Shown piece by piece: positions 8,112 to 16,416 of a stretch of DNA of 64,000 nucleotides. The notes below the pieces were generated by a model, which was not told the DNA's origin, ran no database searches, and worked only from the letters and a program-made list of their open reading frames with translations. Every line of letters starts with the position of its first letter. Position 1 is the first letter of the stretch. Made by a program: the position numbers and the translations under genes. This stretch comes from Mesorhizobium sp. 113-3-3 (GTDB lineage Bacteria > Pseudomonadota > Alphaproteobacteria > Rhizobiales > Rhizobiaceae): NCBI RefSeq assembly GCF_016756495.1, contig NZ_AP023243.1:2298501-2362500 (forward strand), given 5' to 3'.

Positions 8112-8569
8112 GCCACCGCCGCCACGATCAGCAGGCCGCCGATGATCGCGACCGCGTCCTCGATGAAGGCGGCGGGCGGATCCTTGCCGAAAGCGGCTGC
8201 CAGCCGGCCGCGCGCTTCGGCGCCGCCCAGCGTGCCGATGACCGCGCCGATGGCGCCGGCGATCAGGCAGACGATGGTGGCGCCACCGGTCGCGCCGATC
8301 ACTGCGCCGGTGAAGGCGCCCATGATAATGCGGGCGCCGAACTGTTGCGGCACTTTACGGCTTGGCGTCGACGGCAGCTGGTCGGTGACGAGTTCGACGA
8401 TGGCCAGGATCGTGAAGATGCCGACAGCGGCCCAATGGCTCATGAAGCTTGCCCAGGTGCCGGCAACCGGCAGCCAGCCCAGATACGCGCCCCAGGCGAC
8501 CGCGGCCGGCGCGGTCATGGCGCGCAGACCGGCAATGACGCCGATCAGAAGTGCAAGAAGATAGAGCAT
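8108..8569 (-). CDS. DUF4126 family membrane protein
   Basis: A 153-residue, very hydrophobic protein with about four membrane segments (LYLLALLIGVIAGLRAMTAP at the N-terminus; glycine-rich helices around 85-115). The pattern matches the DUF4126 family of small inner-membrane proteins, whose function is unknown. The ATG at 8569 has AGGGGA upstream; the frame extends further upstream but that part is not hydrophobic and is antisense to the acetyltransferase gene. It overlaps the following flavoprotein gene by the 4-base ATGA, so the two are probably one operon. Confidence 0.72.
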   Translation of the reverse strand: MLYLLALLIGVIAGLRAMTAPAAVAWGAYLGWLPVAGTWASFMSHWAAVGIFTILAIVELVTDQLPSTPSRKVPQQFGARIIMGAFTGAVIGATGGATIVCLIAGAIGAVIGTLGGAEARGRLAAAFGKDPPAAFIEDAVAIIGGLLIVAAVA

Positions 8570-8708
8570 GTTGATCCCCTCGATCACCGGGCCAGGACGG
8601 CCTTGAGACGGCAGGCTACCATAGGTCCAATATTTGACCAGTACTTGGATTGGCGCTTTTCTGCGGGACGCTACTATGCTCTGCAAAGACACCAATCGGA
8701 GATCCGCC

Positions 8709-9266
8709 ATGGCTGGAAGCGAGCGCGCGAAGATGGCGGCCGGCGAGTGGTACACTTGCCTCGATGACGAGCTGGAGGCGCTGCGTGTTGCCGCGCGCGA
8801 CGCGGTGTTCGAGCACAATTCGCTTCCGCCGCGGCAGCGCGGCAATCTCGGGCCGGGCCTGAAGGCATTGCTTGGCGGCGTCGGCGAGGGCGCCCGCATC
8901 GAGGCGCCGTTCCACTGCGCCTACGGCTTCAACATCTTTCTCGGCGACGGCGTCTTCCTCAACGCCGGCTGCACAATCCTCGACACGGCAAGGGTACGCA
9001 TCGGCAAGGGAACGCTGCTCGGCCCCAATGTGCAGATCTACTGCGCCGAGCACCATAAGGAAGCTGCGGGTCGACAGGCGGGACTGGAGATCGCCAGGCC
9101 GGTCGAGATCGGCGCCCATGCCTGGATGGGCGGCAGCGCAGTCATCCTTGGCGGCGTCAGCATCGGCGAGGGCGCCATCGTCGGCGCCGGCGCGGTGGTG
9201 ACGCGCGACGTGCCGGCAAACACGACGGTGGTCGGCAATCCGGCGCGGGCGGTCAAGCGCGGCTGA
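8709..9266 (+). CDS. Sugar O-acetyltransferase (maltose acetyltransferase family)
   Basis: A 185-residue left-handed beta-helix acetyltransferase of the Maa/NodL/LacA type, which transfers acetyl from acetyl-CoA to a sugar hydroxyl. The N-terminal Mac domain is visible (MAAGEWYTCLDDELEALRVA), followed by hexapeptide repeats (VRIGKGTLLGPNVQIY) with the catalytic histidine region CAEHH, and the terminal GAGAVVTRDVPANTTVVGNP. The length is normal. The ATG at 8709 has GGAG upstream. No nod genes are nearby, so a housekeeping role is more likely than Nod factor decoration. Confidence 0.87.
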   Translation: MAGSERAKMAAGEWYTCLDDELEALRVAARDAVFEHNSLPPRQRGNLGPGLKALLGGVGEGARIEAPFHCAYGFNIFLGDGVFLNAGCTILDTARVRIGKGTLLGPNVQIYCAEHHKEAAGRQAGLEIARPVEIGAHAWMGGSAVILGGVSIGEGAIVGAGAVVTRDVPANTTVVGNPARAVKRG

Positions 9267-9282
9267 GTCCCGTTGCAAGCAA

Positions 9283-10269
9283 TCAGGCACGCGCCATGCG
9301 TTCGCCCTGGTCTGCCTGTCTTGAGAATTCCCGCCGATACTGCGCCGGCGATGTCCGGAGCCTTGCGGCGAAATGCTGGCGCAGCGAGGTGGCGCTGCCG
9401 AAGCCGGCCTCGAAGGCGACGATGTCCATCGATTTCTCCGTGGCTTCCAGCAGGCGCTGCGCCAGTTCGATGCGCTGGCTGGTCAGCCAGTCGCCAAAAC
9501 TGGTGCCGATCGATTTCTGGAAGCGGCGGGTGAAGGTGCGCCGGGTCAGGCCGGCGGTTTCGGCGACGCTGTCGAGGCTGTGCGTTTCGCCGAGCGTCGC
9601 GCGCACTGCGTCGAGCGCCTGGGTGAAGCGGTCGGCGTCAGCGCTCTTTGCAACGGGACGTTCGATGAACTGCGCCTGCCCGCCCTGACGGTGGGGTGAG
9701 AGCACGATGTGGCGGGCGAGCCGCAGTGCCACTTCCGCGCCATAGCGGGCGCGCACAATGTGCAGGCAGCAATCCAGCCCGGCGGCGACGCCGGCCGAGG
9801 TGACGATGTCGCCGTCATCGACATAGAGCACATCCGCATCGATCGAAATGTCGGGGTGCAGGGCGCGCAGCTGGTCTGTATAGGCCCAGTGCGTGGTCGC
9901 GTTGCGGCCCGAAAGCAGGCCGGCGGCGGCGATGGCAAAGGTGCCGAGGCACAGGCCGACGATGAGTGCGCCGCGCCTATGCGCGCGGCCGAGCGCCTCG
10001 TGGAGCGGCCTGGCGAGAGGGGCTTCGAGATCCTTCCAACTCGGGATGATGACAATGTCGGCATCGTCGAGCGCTGACAGACCGTGCGGGACAAGGATGC
10101 TCAGCCCGGCATCCGTCCGGATCATGCCTTGCTCGACCCCGCAGACGCGAAAGTCGAAGCGCGGCAGGCCGAGCCTCGTGCGGTCGGCGCCGAACACCAG
10201 GCAAGGCACGGAGAGATGGAACGGGCTGATGCCGTCAAAGGCGAGCACGGCAATGATCGGGGCGGTCAT
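9283..10269 (-). CDS. GlxA family transcriptional regulator (DJ-1/PfpI plus AraC domain)
   Basis: A 328-residue two-domain regulator. Residues 1-190 are a DJ-1/PfpI-like amidotransferase fold (IIAVLAFDGISPFHLSVPCLV, nucleophile-elbow-like GLCLGTFAIAAAGLL). Residues 225-320 are an AraC DNA-binding domain (SLDSVAETAGLTRRTFTRRF; VAFEAGFGSATSLRQHF). Such proteins often control catabolism of quaternary amines or amino acid derivatives. The ATG at 10269 has GGAAG upstream. The gene is divergent from an isochorismatase-like hydrolase with a 127-bp shared intergenic region, so that hydrolase is the likely target. Confidence 0.86.
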   Translation of the reverse strand: MTAPIIAVLAFDGISPFHLSVPCLVFGADRTRLGLPRFDFRVCGVEQGMIRTDAGLSILVPHGLSALDDADIVIIPSWKDLEAPLARPLHEALGRAHRRGALIVGLCLGTFAIAAAGLLSGRNATTHWAYTDQLRALHPDISIDADVLYVDDGDIVTSAGVAAGLDCCLHIVRARYGAEVALRLARHIVLSPHRQGGQAQFIERPVAKSADADRFTQALDAVRATLGETHSLDSVAETAGLTRRTFTRRFQKSIGTSFGDWLTSQRIELAQRLLEATEKSMDIVAFEAGFGSATSLRQHFAARLRTSPAQYRREFSRQADQGERMARA

Positions 10270-10396
10270 GGGCAGCTTCCAGTTGGGAAAGATCATTGTC
10301 CCAATTCTTTCGAATGATGTCAATCGGGCCACTTTTGACTGATCACGAAGCCGCCTATTTTCCGCCCATCGCAGTCAAGCCGGAAAGGAAAACACC

Positions 10397-11041
10397 ATGT
10401 CTGTCTCAGCCAACACCACGCCGCGCCGCGCGCTCATCGTCGTCGACGTTCAGAACGATTATGACGGCGGCAATCTGGCCATCCAGCATCCGCCGTTCCG
10501 CGACAGCGTCGTCAATGTGGCGCGCGCCATGGATGCGGCTGCCGCTGCGGGCATCAAGGTGGTTGTCGTCAAGCAGATGGCGCCTGAGACCTCGCCGATC
10601 TTCGCCCGGGGCAGCCATGGCGGCGAACTGCATCCCGAAATCGCTCGGCGTGGCCGCGACCACTATGTCGAGAAAAATCTGCCCTCGGCCTTCACCGGTA
10701 CCGACCTTGAGGCTTGGCTGCGCGCCAACGCCATCGATACGATCACGGTGGTCGGCTACATGACGCATAATTGCGACCTGTCGACCATCATCCACGCCGT
10801 GCATACGGGTTTTGCCGTGGAGTTCCTGTCGGACGCGACCGGCTCGGTGCCTTACGCCAACAGCGCCGGCTATGCCTCGGCAGAGGAGATCCACCGCGTG
10901 GTCACTGTTATCCTGCAGTCGCGCTTCGCCGCGGTGCTGAAGACCGCCGAATGGGTCGAGTGCCTGAAGACCGGCGCCTTGCCGGAGCGCGACACGATCT
11001 ACGCCTCCAACCAGCGGGCGCTGGCGCGCAGCGCGGCTTAG
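10397..11041 (+). CDS. Cysteine hydrolase, isochorismatase family
   Basis: A 214-residue cysteine hydrolase of the isochorismatase-like fold (nicotinamidase, N-carbamoylsarcosine amidase, ureidoacrylate hydrolase and others). The catalytic Asp is in ALIVVDVQNDY (D17) and the nucleophilic Cys near residue 126 in GYMTHNCDLST. AGGA precedes the ATG. The substrate is unknown. The divergent GlxA-type regulator probably controls it. A strong hairpin terminator follows 18 bases past the stop. Confidence 0.85.
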   Translation: MSVSANTTPRRALIVVDVQNDYDGGNLAIQHPPFRDSVVNVARAMDAAAAAGIKVVVVKQMAPETSPIFARGSHGGELHPEIARRGRDHYVEKNLPSAFTGTDLEAWLRANAIDTITVVGYMTHNCDLSTIIHAVHTGFAVEFLSDATGSVPYANSAGYASAEEIHRVVTVILQSRFAAVLKTAEWVECLKTGALPERDTIYASNQRALARSAA

Positions 11042-11058
11042 GACCACTCCGCAAACAC

Positions 11059-11088
11059 AAAGGGCGCCGCATCGCTGCGGCGCCCTTT
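11059..11088. terminator. Bidirectional intrinsic terminator
   Basis: AAAGGGCGCCGC (11059-11070) and GCGGCGCCCTTT (11077-11088) form a 12-bp perfect stem with a 6-base loop. It lies between the convergent isochorismatase-like gene and fhs, so it can serve both. Confidence 0.85.
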
Positions 11089-11111
11089 GCCGTTTGGGAT
11101 TTTGAAGGATT

Positions 11112-12791
11112 CTAGAACAGGCCTTCGATCTGGCCGGCCTCGTTGAGGAAGATCTTTTCCGAGGACGGCGCCTTGGGCAGGCCGGGCATGGTCATGACCT
11201 CACCGCAGATGATGACGACGAAGCCGGCGCCCGCCGAAAGCCTGACCTCGCGCACCGGCACGGTGTGGCCGGTCGGCGCGCCGCGCAGGTTCGGGTCGGT
11301 CGAGAAGGAGTACTGGGTCTTGGCCATGCAGACCGGCAGATTGCCGTAGCCGGCGTCTTCCCAGGCCTTGAGCTGGTCGCGCACCGACTTGTCGGCGATC
11401 GCTTCCGAGCCGCGATAGATGCGCTGGACGATGGTGTTGATCTTCTCGAACAGCGGCATGGCGTCGGGATAGAGCGGCGCGAACTGCGAGGCGCCGGATT
11501 CGGCCAGCGCCACCACCTTGTTGGCGAGATCCTCGATGCCGGCCGAGCCCTTGGCCCAGTGCTTGCACAAGACCGCCTCTTCGCCCATCGAGGCGACATA
11601 GTCCTTCATCGCCTGGATTTCGGCGTCGGTGTCGGAATAGAAGTGGTTGATGGCAACCACCGCCGGCACGCCGAACTGGCGGATGTTCTCGATGTGGCGG
11701 CCAAGGTTGGCGCAGCCCTTCTTCACCGCTTCGACGTTTTCCTTGCCGAGGTCTTCCTTCTTGACGCCGCCGTTCATCTTCATGGCGCGCACGGTGGCGA
11801 CGATGACGGCGGCCGCCGGCTTGAGGCCCGCCTTGCGGCACTTAATGTCGAAGAACTTTTCAGCACCGAGATCGGCGCCGAAGCCGGCTTCGGTGACGAC
11901 ATAGTCGGCGAGCTTCAACGCGGTGGTGGTGGCGACGACCGAGTTGCAGCCATGCGCGATGTTGGCGAACGGGCCGCCATGGACGAAGGCCGGGTTGTTC
12001 TCCAGCGTCTGCACCAGGTTCGGCTGCATGGCGTCCTTCAGGAGCACGGCCATGGCGCCGTCGGCCTTGAGGTCGCGGGCATAGACCGGCGACTTGTCGC
12101 GGCGATAGGCGACGATGATGTCGCCGAGGCGCTTTTCCAGGTCCTTGAGGTCGGTCGACAGGCACAGGATGGCCATGACTTCCGAGGCGACGGTGATGTC
12201 GAAACCGGCTTCACGCGGAAAGCCGTTGGCGACGCCGCCGAGCGAGCAGATGATTTCGCGCAGTGCCCGGTCGTTCATGTCCATGACGCGGCGCCACACC
12301 ACGCGGCGTGTGTCGATGCCGAGCTCATTGCCCCAGTAGATGTGGTTGTCGATCAGTGCCGAAAGCAGATTGTGCGCCGTGGTGATGGCGTGGAAGTCGC
12401 CGGTGAAGTGGAGGTTCATGTCCTCCATCGGCACGACCTGCGCGTAACCGCCGCCGGCGGCACCGCCCTTGACGCCGAAATTCGGGCCGAGCGAAGCTTC
12501 GCGGATGCAGACGATCGCCTTCTTGCCGATGCGGTTGAGGCCGTCGCCGAGGCCGACCGTGGTGGTGGTCTTGCCTTCGCCGGCAGGCGTCGGGTTGATG
12601 GCGGTGACCAGGATCAGCTTGCCGTCCTTGTTGCCCTTCACCGATTTGATGAACTCGGCCGAGATCTTGGCCTTGTCGTGGCCATAGGGCAGCAGATGCT
12701 CGGTCGGGATGCCGATCTTCTGGCCGATCTCCTGGATCTGCTTTTTCTTGGCGGCGCGCGCGATCTCGATGTCGGACTTCACTTCGGCCAT
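11112..12791 (-). CDS. fhs: Formate--tetrahydrofolate ligase
   Basis: A 559-residue cytosolic enzyme that makes 10-formyl-tetrahydrofolate from formate, THF and ATP, feeding one-carbon metabolism. The ATP-binding segment [16 protein letters not shown] is at 66-81. Other strongly conserved stretches include [20 protein letters not shown] and the FTGDFHA motif. The length is as expected for the family. The ATG at 12791 is the first sensible start. It is monocistronic, with a terminator just downstream and a long upstream region containing a dispersed repeat. Confidence 0.97.
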   Translation of the reverse strand: MAEVKSDIEIARAAKKKQIQEIGQKIGIPTEHLLPYGHDKAKISAEFIKSVKGNKDGKLILVTAINPTPAGEGKTTTTVGLGDGLNRIGKKAIVCIREASLGPNFGVKGGAAGGGYAQVVPMEDMNLHFTGDFHAITTAHNLLSALIDNHIYWGNELGIDTRRVVWRRVMDMNDRALREIICSLGGVANGFPREAGFDITVASEVMAILCLSTDLKDLEKRLGDIIVAYRRDKSPVYARDLKADGAMAVLLKDAMQPNLVQTLENNPAFVHGGPFANIAHGCNSVVATTTALKLADYVVTEAGFGADLGAEKFFDIKCRKAGLKPAAAVIVATVRAMKMNGGVKKEDLGKENVEAVKKGCANLGRHIENIRQFGVPAVVAINHFYSDTDAEIQAMKDYVASMGEEAVLCKHWAKGSAGIEDLANKVVALAESGASQFAPLYPDAMPLFEKINTIVQRIYRGSEAIADKSVRDQLKAWEDAGYGNLPVCMAKTQYSFSTDPNLRGAPTGHTVPVREVRLSAGAGFVVIICGEVMTMPGLPKAPSSEKIFLNEAGQIEGLF

Positions 12792-13185
12792 GACGGCTTT
12801 CCTCTGGATTGAACGGTGGAGGGGACGGGGTTGATCTCACTCGCAAGCAGGTTGGAACCGGGCGCGCGGGCATGTTCTAACCCTGTCGCAGCCGTGGCGT
12901 CAACTTCCATGCAACTATGTTTCCTATAGAGAAAATTCTTCTGCGGCCGGCCGACCTGTCTTCGGTTCTTTCTGGCTCCGCTTGCCGTGCCGTATAGAAG
13001 CCAGAGCAGGGGCGCTTCCGCCGTCTCAAAACAGCCGCACAATGCACGGAATGCGACAGAGGCGACGGCGCAAATTCGCCATCGGTCGGCTAAAGCGCAT
13101 CGCGCTTTAGCCTTTTGTTTTCATGCATGTCGTTTTCCCAAAACCGGGACCACTTTTGGGCGACATGCATTGCGGGTAAGCAGCC
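12792..13185. other. Intergenic region upstream of fhs
   Basis: 394 bases between the fhs start and the end of the DUF2333 gene. It must contain the fhs promoter on the leftward strand, which I could not locate with confidence. The right part (13088-13172) is a structured dispersed repeat. No open frame with a ribosome site stands out. Confidence 0.6.
13088..13172. repeat. RIME-like dispersed repeat with two hairpins
   Basis: Two structured parts. GGCTAAAGCGC / GCGCTTTAGCC (13088-13112) is a short hairpin. A 49-bp near-palindrome (13122-13170) begins CATGCATGTCG and ends CGACATGCAT, with an inner CCCAAAA / TTTTGGG pairing. A second copy of the 49-bp part lies at 29548-29596. Elements of this type are common in rhizobial intergenic DNA. 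Confidence 0.75.
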
Positions 13186-14310
13186 TTACTGCGTCAGCAC
13201 GTTGCTGATTTCGACCATGTTGGAACGCACGCGCAGGATGTAGAAGCCCATCGTCGTCAGATGCGTCGGCAGCAGCCAGCCATCCTCACGGCCATTGGCG
13301 ATGATGAAGGGCTGGATGCGCAGGGCCGAGACGAACTGCGCGTCCATCGTGTCCCACAGGCTCTGCAGGTGCTTTTCCTTGATGACGTCCTCGAAGTCGG
13401 CCTGGGCGCCCTTCATCAGGCCGTAATAGGCATAGAGCTGGCCATAGGCGAACCAGTAGCGGTCGTCGGCGCGGGTGTCGAACCAGCCATTGTTATGGTT
13501 CTCGGCACGCTCCTTGAGGATGGCGGAGGTCGAGCCGATGTCCGATGCGATGCGGTCGATATACTGCTTCAGATTGTCGGCGCGGGCATCGAACGTGGCC
13601 TGGCAAGTGGCAAGGCGGGCATTGAACGAGCGCAGCTTGCGCACGGCGTCGCGATAATAGCTCGGGGTCGGCGTCTTCGGGCCGAACGGGCTCACGCCGA
13701 AATACCAGGTGTATTCGTCGAACTGCAGATTGCCGCGCGCATCCTGCAGATCGGCATCGATCTGCGAGGTCGTGCGCACGCGGCCGAGATTGTCGGCGAG
13801 CTCGGTTGCCGTGCGCCGCACCGCCTGGTTGATGCCGCGCTGGAAGGACGCCTTGTTGTCCATCCACGGCGTGTTGTCCCAGTCGATGCCGAACAGGCCG
13901 AGCTTGTAGAGGATCATCGACGAGATCCAGGCATTCTGATTGACGTTGAAGTCGGTCAGGTCCGCCGCGATCTGGGCAATGCCGGAATTGCCGCAGGTCT
14001 TTGCCGTGTCGGTACCGGTGCCGGCGGCCACCTGCTCGCCGGCGGAAACATTGCGCTTCTCGAACGTGTAGCCGTCTGGATAGTTCGGGTTGAAATTGTT
14101 CCACCACTGGGTGGCGTAGAAGAAGTTGGCGTAAAGGCCGATCAGCACCAGTAGCGCCAGGCCGAGCACGGCCTTGAGGATCCAGCCGCGCTGCGTGTAC
14201 CAGCGGCCCGCCCACAGGAACGGCCACAGGACGGCGCCGATCAAGAGGCCGATGCCGCGGCCGATCCACTGAAAGATCCGGGTGAAGAAATTGACGATCG
14301 GATCGAGCAT
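13186..14310 (-). CDS. DUF2333 family membrane-anchored protein
   Basis: A 374-residue protein with one or two N-terminal membrane segments (LLIGAVLWPFLW at about 22-33 and ILKAVLGLALLVLIGLYANF at about 44-63) and a large, probably periplasmic domain. It matches the DUF2333 pattern (WWNNFNPNYPDG, NAWISSMILYKLGLFGIDWDNTPWMDNKASFQRGI). Its function is unknown. It is the last gene of the leftward operon with the AAA+ ATPase, separated from the gene above by 162 bases holding tandem palindromic repeats. A role as the membrane or periplasmic partner of that ATPase is inference. Confidence 0.78.
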   Translation of the reverse strand: MLDPIVNFFTRIFQWIGRGIGLLIGAVLWPFLWAGRWYTQRGWILKAVLGLALLVLIGLYANFFYATQWWNNFNPNYPDGYTFEKRNVSAGEQVAAGTGTDTAKTCGNSGIAQIAADLTDFNVNQNAWISSMILYKLGLFGIDWDNTPWMDNKASFQRGINQAVRRTATELADNLGRVRTTSQIDADLQDARGNLQFDEYTWYFGVSPFGPKTPTPSYYRDAVRKLRSFNARLATCQATFDARADNLKQYIDRIASDIGSTSAILKERAENHNNGWFDTRADDRYWFAYGQLYAYYGLMKGAQADFEDVIKEKHLQSLWDTMDAQFVSALRIQPFIIANGREDGWLLPTHLTTMGFYILRVRSNMVEISNVLTQ

Positions 14311-14330
14311 GGCAGTGTCACCCCCTCAAA

Positions 14331-14442
14331 GCATGATGCCAAAAAGTTGCAGACTTTTTGGATAACATCATGCGCCAAAACAACTCAGCATGATGCCAAA
14401 AAGTTGCAGGCTTTTTGGATAACATCATGCGCCAAAACAACA
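14331..14442. repeat. Tandem pair of 54-55 bp nested palindromes
   Basis: Two nearly identical units, 14331-14384 and 14388-14442, differ by one substitution and one added A. Each contains outer arms GCATGATG / CATCATGC and inner arms AAAAAGT / ACTTTTT around a TGCAG loop, so each transcribed unit folds as a long hairpin. They sit in the operon gap between the DUF6638-like and DUF2333 genes. Confidence 0.85.
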
Positions 14443-14447
14443 AGTTA

Positions 14448-14474
14448 GAACGAAATGGCGGCTCATTTCGTTCT
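14448..14474. repeat. 10-bp-arm hairpin at the stop of the DUF6638-like gene
   Basis: AGAACGAAAT (14448-14457) pairs with ATTTCGTTCT (14465-14474) around a 7-base loop and overlaps the stop codon of the leftward gene at 14473. It may stabilise the upstream mRNA or terminate transcription; no T-run follows leftward. Confidence 0.6.
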
Positions 14475-15774
14475 AGTCAGTCAGGCCGTAGAGGCGTGTG
14501 CGAAACGCCACCTTGTCCTTCAAATATGTGGTTTTCAGAACGTCCACAACATGCGACCGCCAGGCGTCGCTGAAGCCGTCATAGTCCTTGTAGAAGCCCT
14601 GCTTGTTGAAGATGTAGCGCGAGACGAAGTCGGTCGGCACGAAATCCGAGATCAGCCGGTTGGTCAGCCAGGCGTCGGGATGGTCCGGCTTGGCGCGGAT
14701 CACCAGGAAGCGTTGCTGGGGGAAGACATCCTCGATCTTGAGATGGCCAAGCTGGGCGATCTCGCGCTTGGCGGCGTTGAGGAAGGGGAAATTGCCGTCC
14801 TTGGTGATCAGGTCGGCATGGCTCTGGATCCAGGTCTGCAGCCAGACCTTGTCGACATCGGTCAGATTGCGGTTCGGCTCGGCGTCGCGGATCAGCGCGC
14901 GCACCACCATCTCGGCCCGGTGCTCGAGATAGCCGGACGCTTCGATCCAGGAGGCACGGGGCAGTTCGATGCGGCCGGTGCTGGCCAGGAACTTGAACAC
15001 CTTGTCGGCGTCGTTGATCGAGAGATAGCTGACCTGCCACGGCCGCGAGCGGCGAAAGCCAGGCGCGGCCGGATCGCTGATCACCGTCGTCATGTCGGGA
15101 TCGACGAACACGTAGAGCCCGCCGAAATGGCTGGTCCAGTAGGCGTTGTGGCGGAAGATCACCTGGTCGGGGACCAGCGCGTTCTCTCTGATGTCGCCGC
15201 AGATCTTCGCCAGCTCCACCATGCGCGTCAGCATGGCGTTGTCGCGCCAGGCATCGGGCTCCTGCTTCAGCCGGTCGACCAGCTTGCCGAGTTCGGCGGC
15301 CTTGCCCAGAACGTCCTCGGCCGACAGCACCTTGAACTCGACCTGGTTGATCGACAGCAAGTCCTCGATGTCGTTGACCTTGGGAACGGAATCCTCGATC
15401 TCGCCGTAGATGACGTCCTTGATGGTCAGCGCGTCGATGGCGCGCTGGTTCTTGGACATGAACTCGAACATCAGCTGCGAGGTGTTGGAGAAGGCGGTGT
15501 GCACCACCGGCAGGTCGATCTGCGACGGCGTCAGGATGATGAAACGGCGGTTGACCTCGTTGGGATCGAGATAGTCAGGGTCGCCGCATTCGTCGGCGAT
15601 CTCGGGCGAAAACCCGGTGCGGTCGATCTGGAAGCTTTTCAGCTTGGTCGGCGCGAGACCGAAGGCGGCCAGCGCCTTGTTGTAGCGCTGGATGAGGTGT
15701 GGCTCGTCGACGGGGAGCAAACGACCGTAGATGAGTTCGTTGTCGCGCAGGAGGTCGGGTTTTTTGGCGTTCAT
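14473..15774 (-). CDS. Uncharacterised protein, DUF6638-like
   Basis: A 433-residue soluble protein with no signal peptide or membrane helix. I associate it with the DUF6638 family from its position beside DUF2333 and an AAA+ gene, but this is recollection, not a search. It is mixed alpha/beta with no catalytic motif I can name. The ATG at 15774 (MNAKKPDLLRDNELIYGRLL) is chosen because the frame upstream runs through a hairpin repeat (PSPLPSPREERGEG), a non-genuine N-terminus. It is the fourth gene of the leftward operon, now separated from the ATPase gene by the nuclease cassette. Confidence 0.65.
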   Translation of the reverse strand: MNAKKPDLLRDNELIYGRLLPVDEPHLIQRYNKALAAFGLAPTKLKSFQIDRTGFSPEIADECGDPDYLDPNEVNRRFIILTPSQIDLPVVHTAFSNTSQLMFEFMSKNQRAIDALTIKDVIYGEIEDSVPKVNDIEDLLSINQVEFKVLSAEDVLGKAAELGKLVDRLKQEPDAWRDNAMLTRMVELAKICGDIRENALVPDQVIFRHNAYWTSHFGGLYVFVDPDMTTVISDPAAPGFRRSRPWQVSYLSINDADKVFKFLASTGRIELPRASWIEASGYLEHRAEMVVRALIRDAEPNRNLTDVDKVWLQTWIQSHADLITKDGNFPFLNAAKREIAQLGHLKIEDVFPQQRFLVIRAKPDHPDAWLTNRLISDFVPTDFVSRYIFNKQGFYKDYDGFSDAWRSHVVDVLKTTYLKDKVAFRTRLYGLTD

Positions 15775-15810
15775 CTCGAAGAGTCCGAGAGGTCTTGCCT
15801 GACAGGTTGA

Positions 15811-15876
15811 AGCGCCAACGCTGACGTCCCCCTCTCCCCGTTCTTCACGGGGAGAGGGTAAGGGTGAGGGGCGGCA
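15811..15876 (+). repeat. Left inverted repeat of the DUF559 cassette
   Basis: About 65 bases starting AGCGCCAACGCTGACG, with an internal perfect hairpin CCCTCTCCCCG / CGGGGAGAGGG around TTCTTCA, and ending GGGTGAGGGGCGGCA. It is matched in inverted orientation at 16303-16365 with only a few differences. The GGTGAGGGG end faces the nuclease gene. Confidence 0.88.
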
Positions 15877-15883
15877 CCGACAG

Positions 15884-16300
15884 TCAAGGATATGTCTCCC
15901 CATAGCTTTTTGCGGCGATGAATCGAAGCTCACTCGTCTCAATATGACGATCGAGGCGCTGTTCTATTGCCGCCAATATCGTCTCAAGCACCGCGTCTCG
16001 CTCCTTTAATACGTCGACGTTCCAAAAGCGGAGTACAGACCAATCACTTGAGACCATGAGGCGATCTCTCGTTTGGTCGTACTTGCTGTCGACATGCTGA
16101 CTGCCGTCGACCTCGACAACCAACTGGCAGTCCCTGCAAGCGAAATCTGCAAAGTAGCGGCCTATTGGAAACTGTCTCACAAATTTGTGGCCGTTTAGTC
16201 TGCGGTCCCGCAACTCCATCCACAGTGCGTTCTCGGCGTCATTGTCTGACTGACGTAGACGTCGTGCTCGCCCTGTTGTTTCGATTTCTGGTCCACGCAT
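15884..16300 (-). CDS. DUF559 (Vsr-like) endonuclease-domain protein
   Basis: A 138-residue single-domain protein of the DUF559 / COG2852 group in the PD-(D/E)XK-like restriction endonuclease superfamily, related to Vsr. Visible features: DNDAENALWMELRDRRLNGHKF (E-containing N-terminal helix), VRQFPIGRYFADFAC with catalytic Asp, and LVVEVDGSQH giving the E-x-D part of the active site. No methylase or other partner is adjacent. It lies exactly between the inverted repeats and interrupts a compact operon, so it is probably an insertion cassette. Its activity and targets are unknown. Confidence 0.82.
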   Translation of the reverse strand: MRGPEIETTGRARRLRQSDNDAENALWMELRDRRLNGHKFVRQFPIGRYFADFACRDCQLVVEVDGSQHVDSKYDQTRDRLMVSSDWSVLRFWNVDVLKERDAVLETILAAIEQRLDRHIETSELRFIAAKSYGETYP

Positions 16301-16302
16301 GC

Positions 16303-16365
16303 GCTGCCCCTCACCCGTACCCTCTCCCCGTGAAGAACGGGGAGAGGGGGGCGTCAGCGCTGGCT
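16303..16365 (-). repeat. Right inverted repeat of the DUF559 cassette
   Basis: The reverse complement of the left repeat with a handful of substitutions: CTGCCCCTCACCC at the inner end, hairpin CCCTCTCCCCG / CGGGGAGAGGG, and GCGTCAGCGCTGGCT at the outer end. It begins 3 bases upstream of the nuclease start codon at 16300, so it also supplies the nuclease leader. Confidence 0.88.
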
Positions 16366-16416
16366 CCTTGTCCTTCTACGGCGCGAAGGATTGTCCATTG
16401 ACGTGGCGACGGAACC

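Noticed and set aside
8709..9266. NodL nodulation acetyltransferase
   Set aside because: The family matches, but there are no nod genes or nod boxes nearby; a general sugar acetyltransferase is safer.
11265..12812. 515-codon rightward frame opposite fhs
   Set aside because: fhs is unambiguous on the other strand; the mirror frame has no motif.
14331..14442. CRISPR array
   Set aside because: Only two adjacent palindromic units with a 3-base gap; no spacers or cas genes.
15775..15942. Longer N-terminus for the DUF6638-like protein
   Set aside because: The added residues (PSPLPSPREERGEG and neighbours) are translated from the hairpin repeat; the ATG at 15774 is a normal start.
15884..16300. 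Restriction-modification or defence island
   Set aside because: A lone DUF559 nuclease without methylase, helicase or other defence genes.
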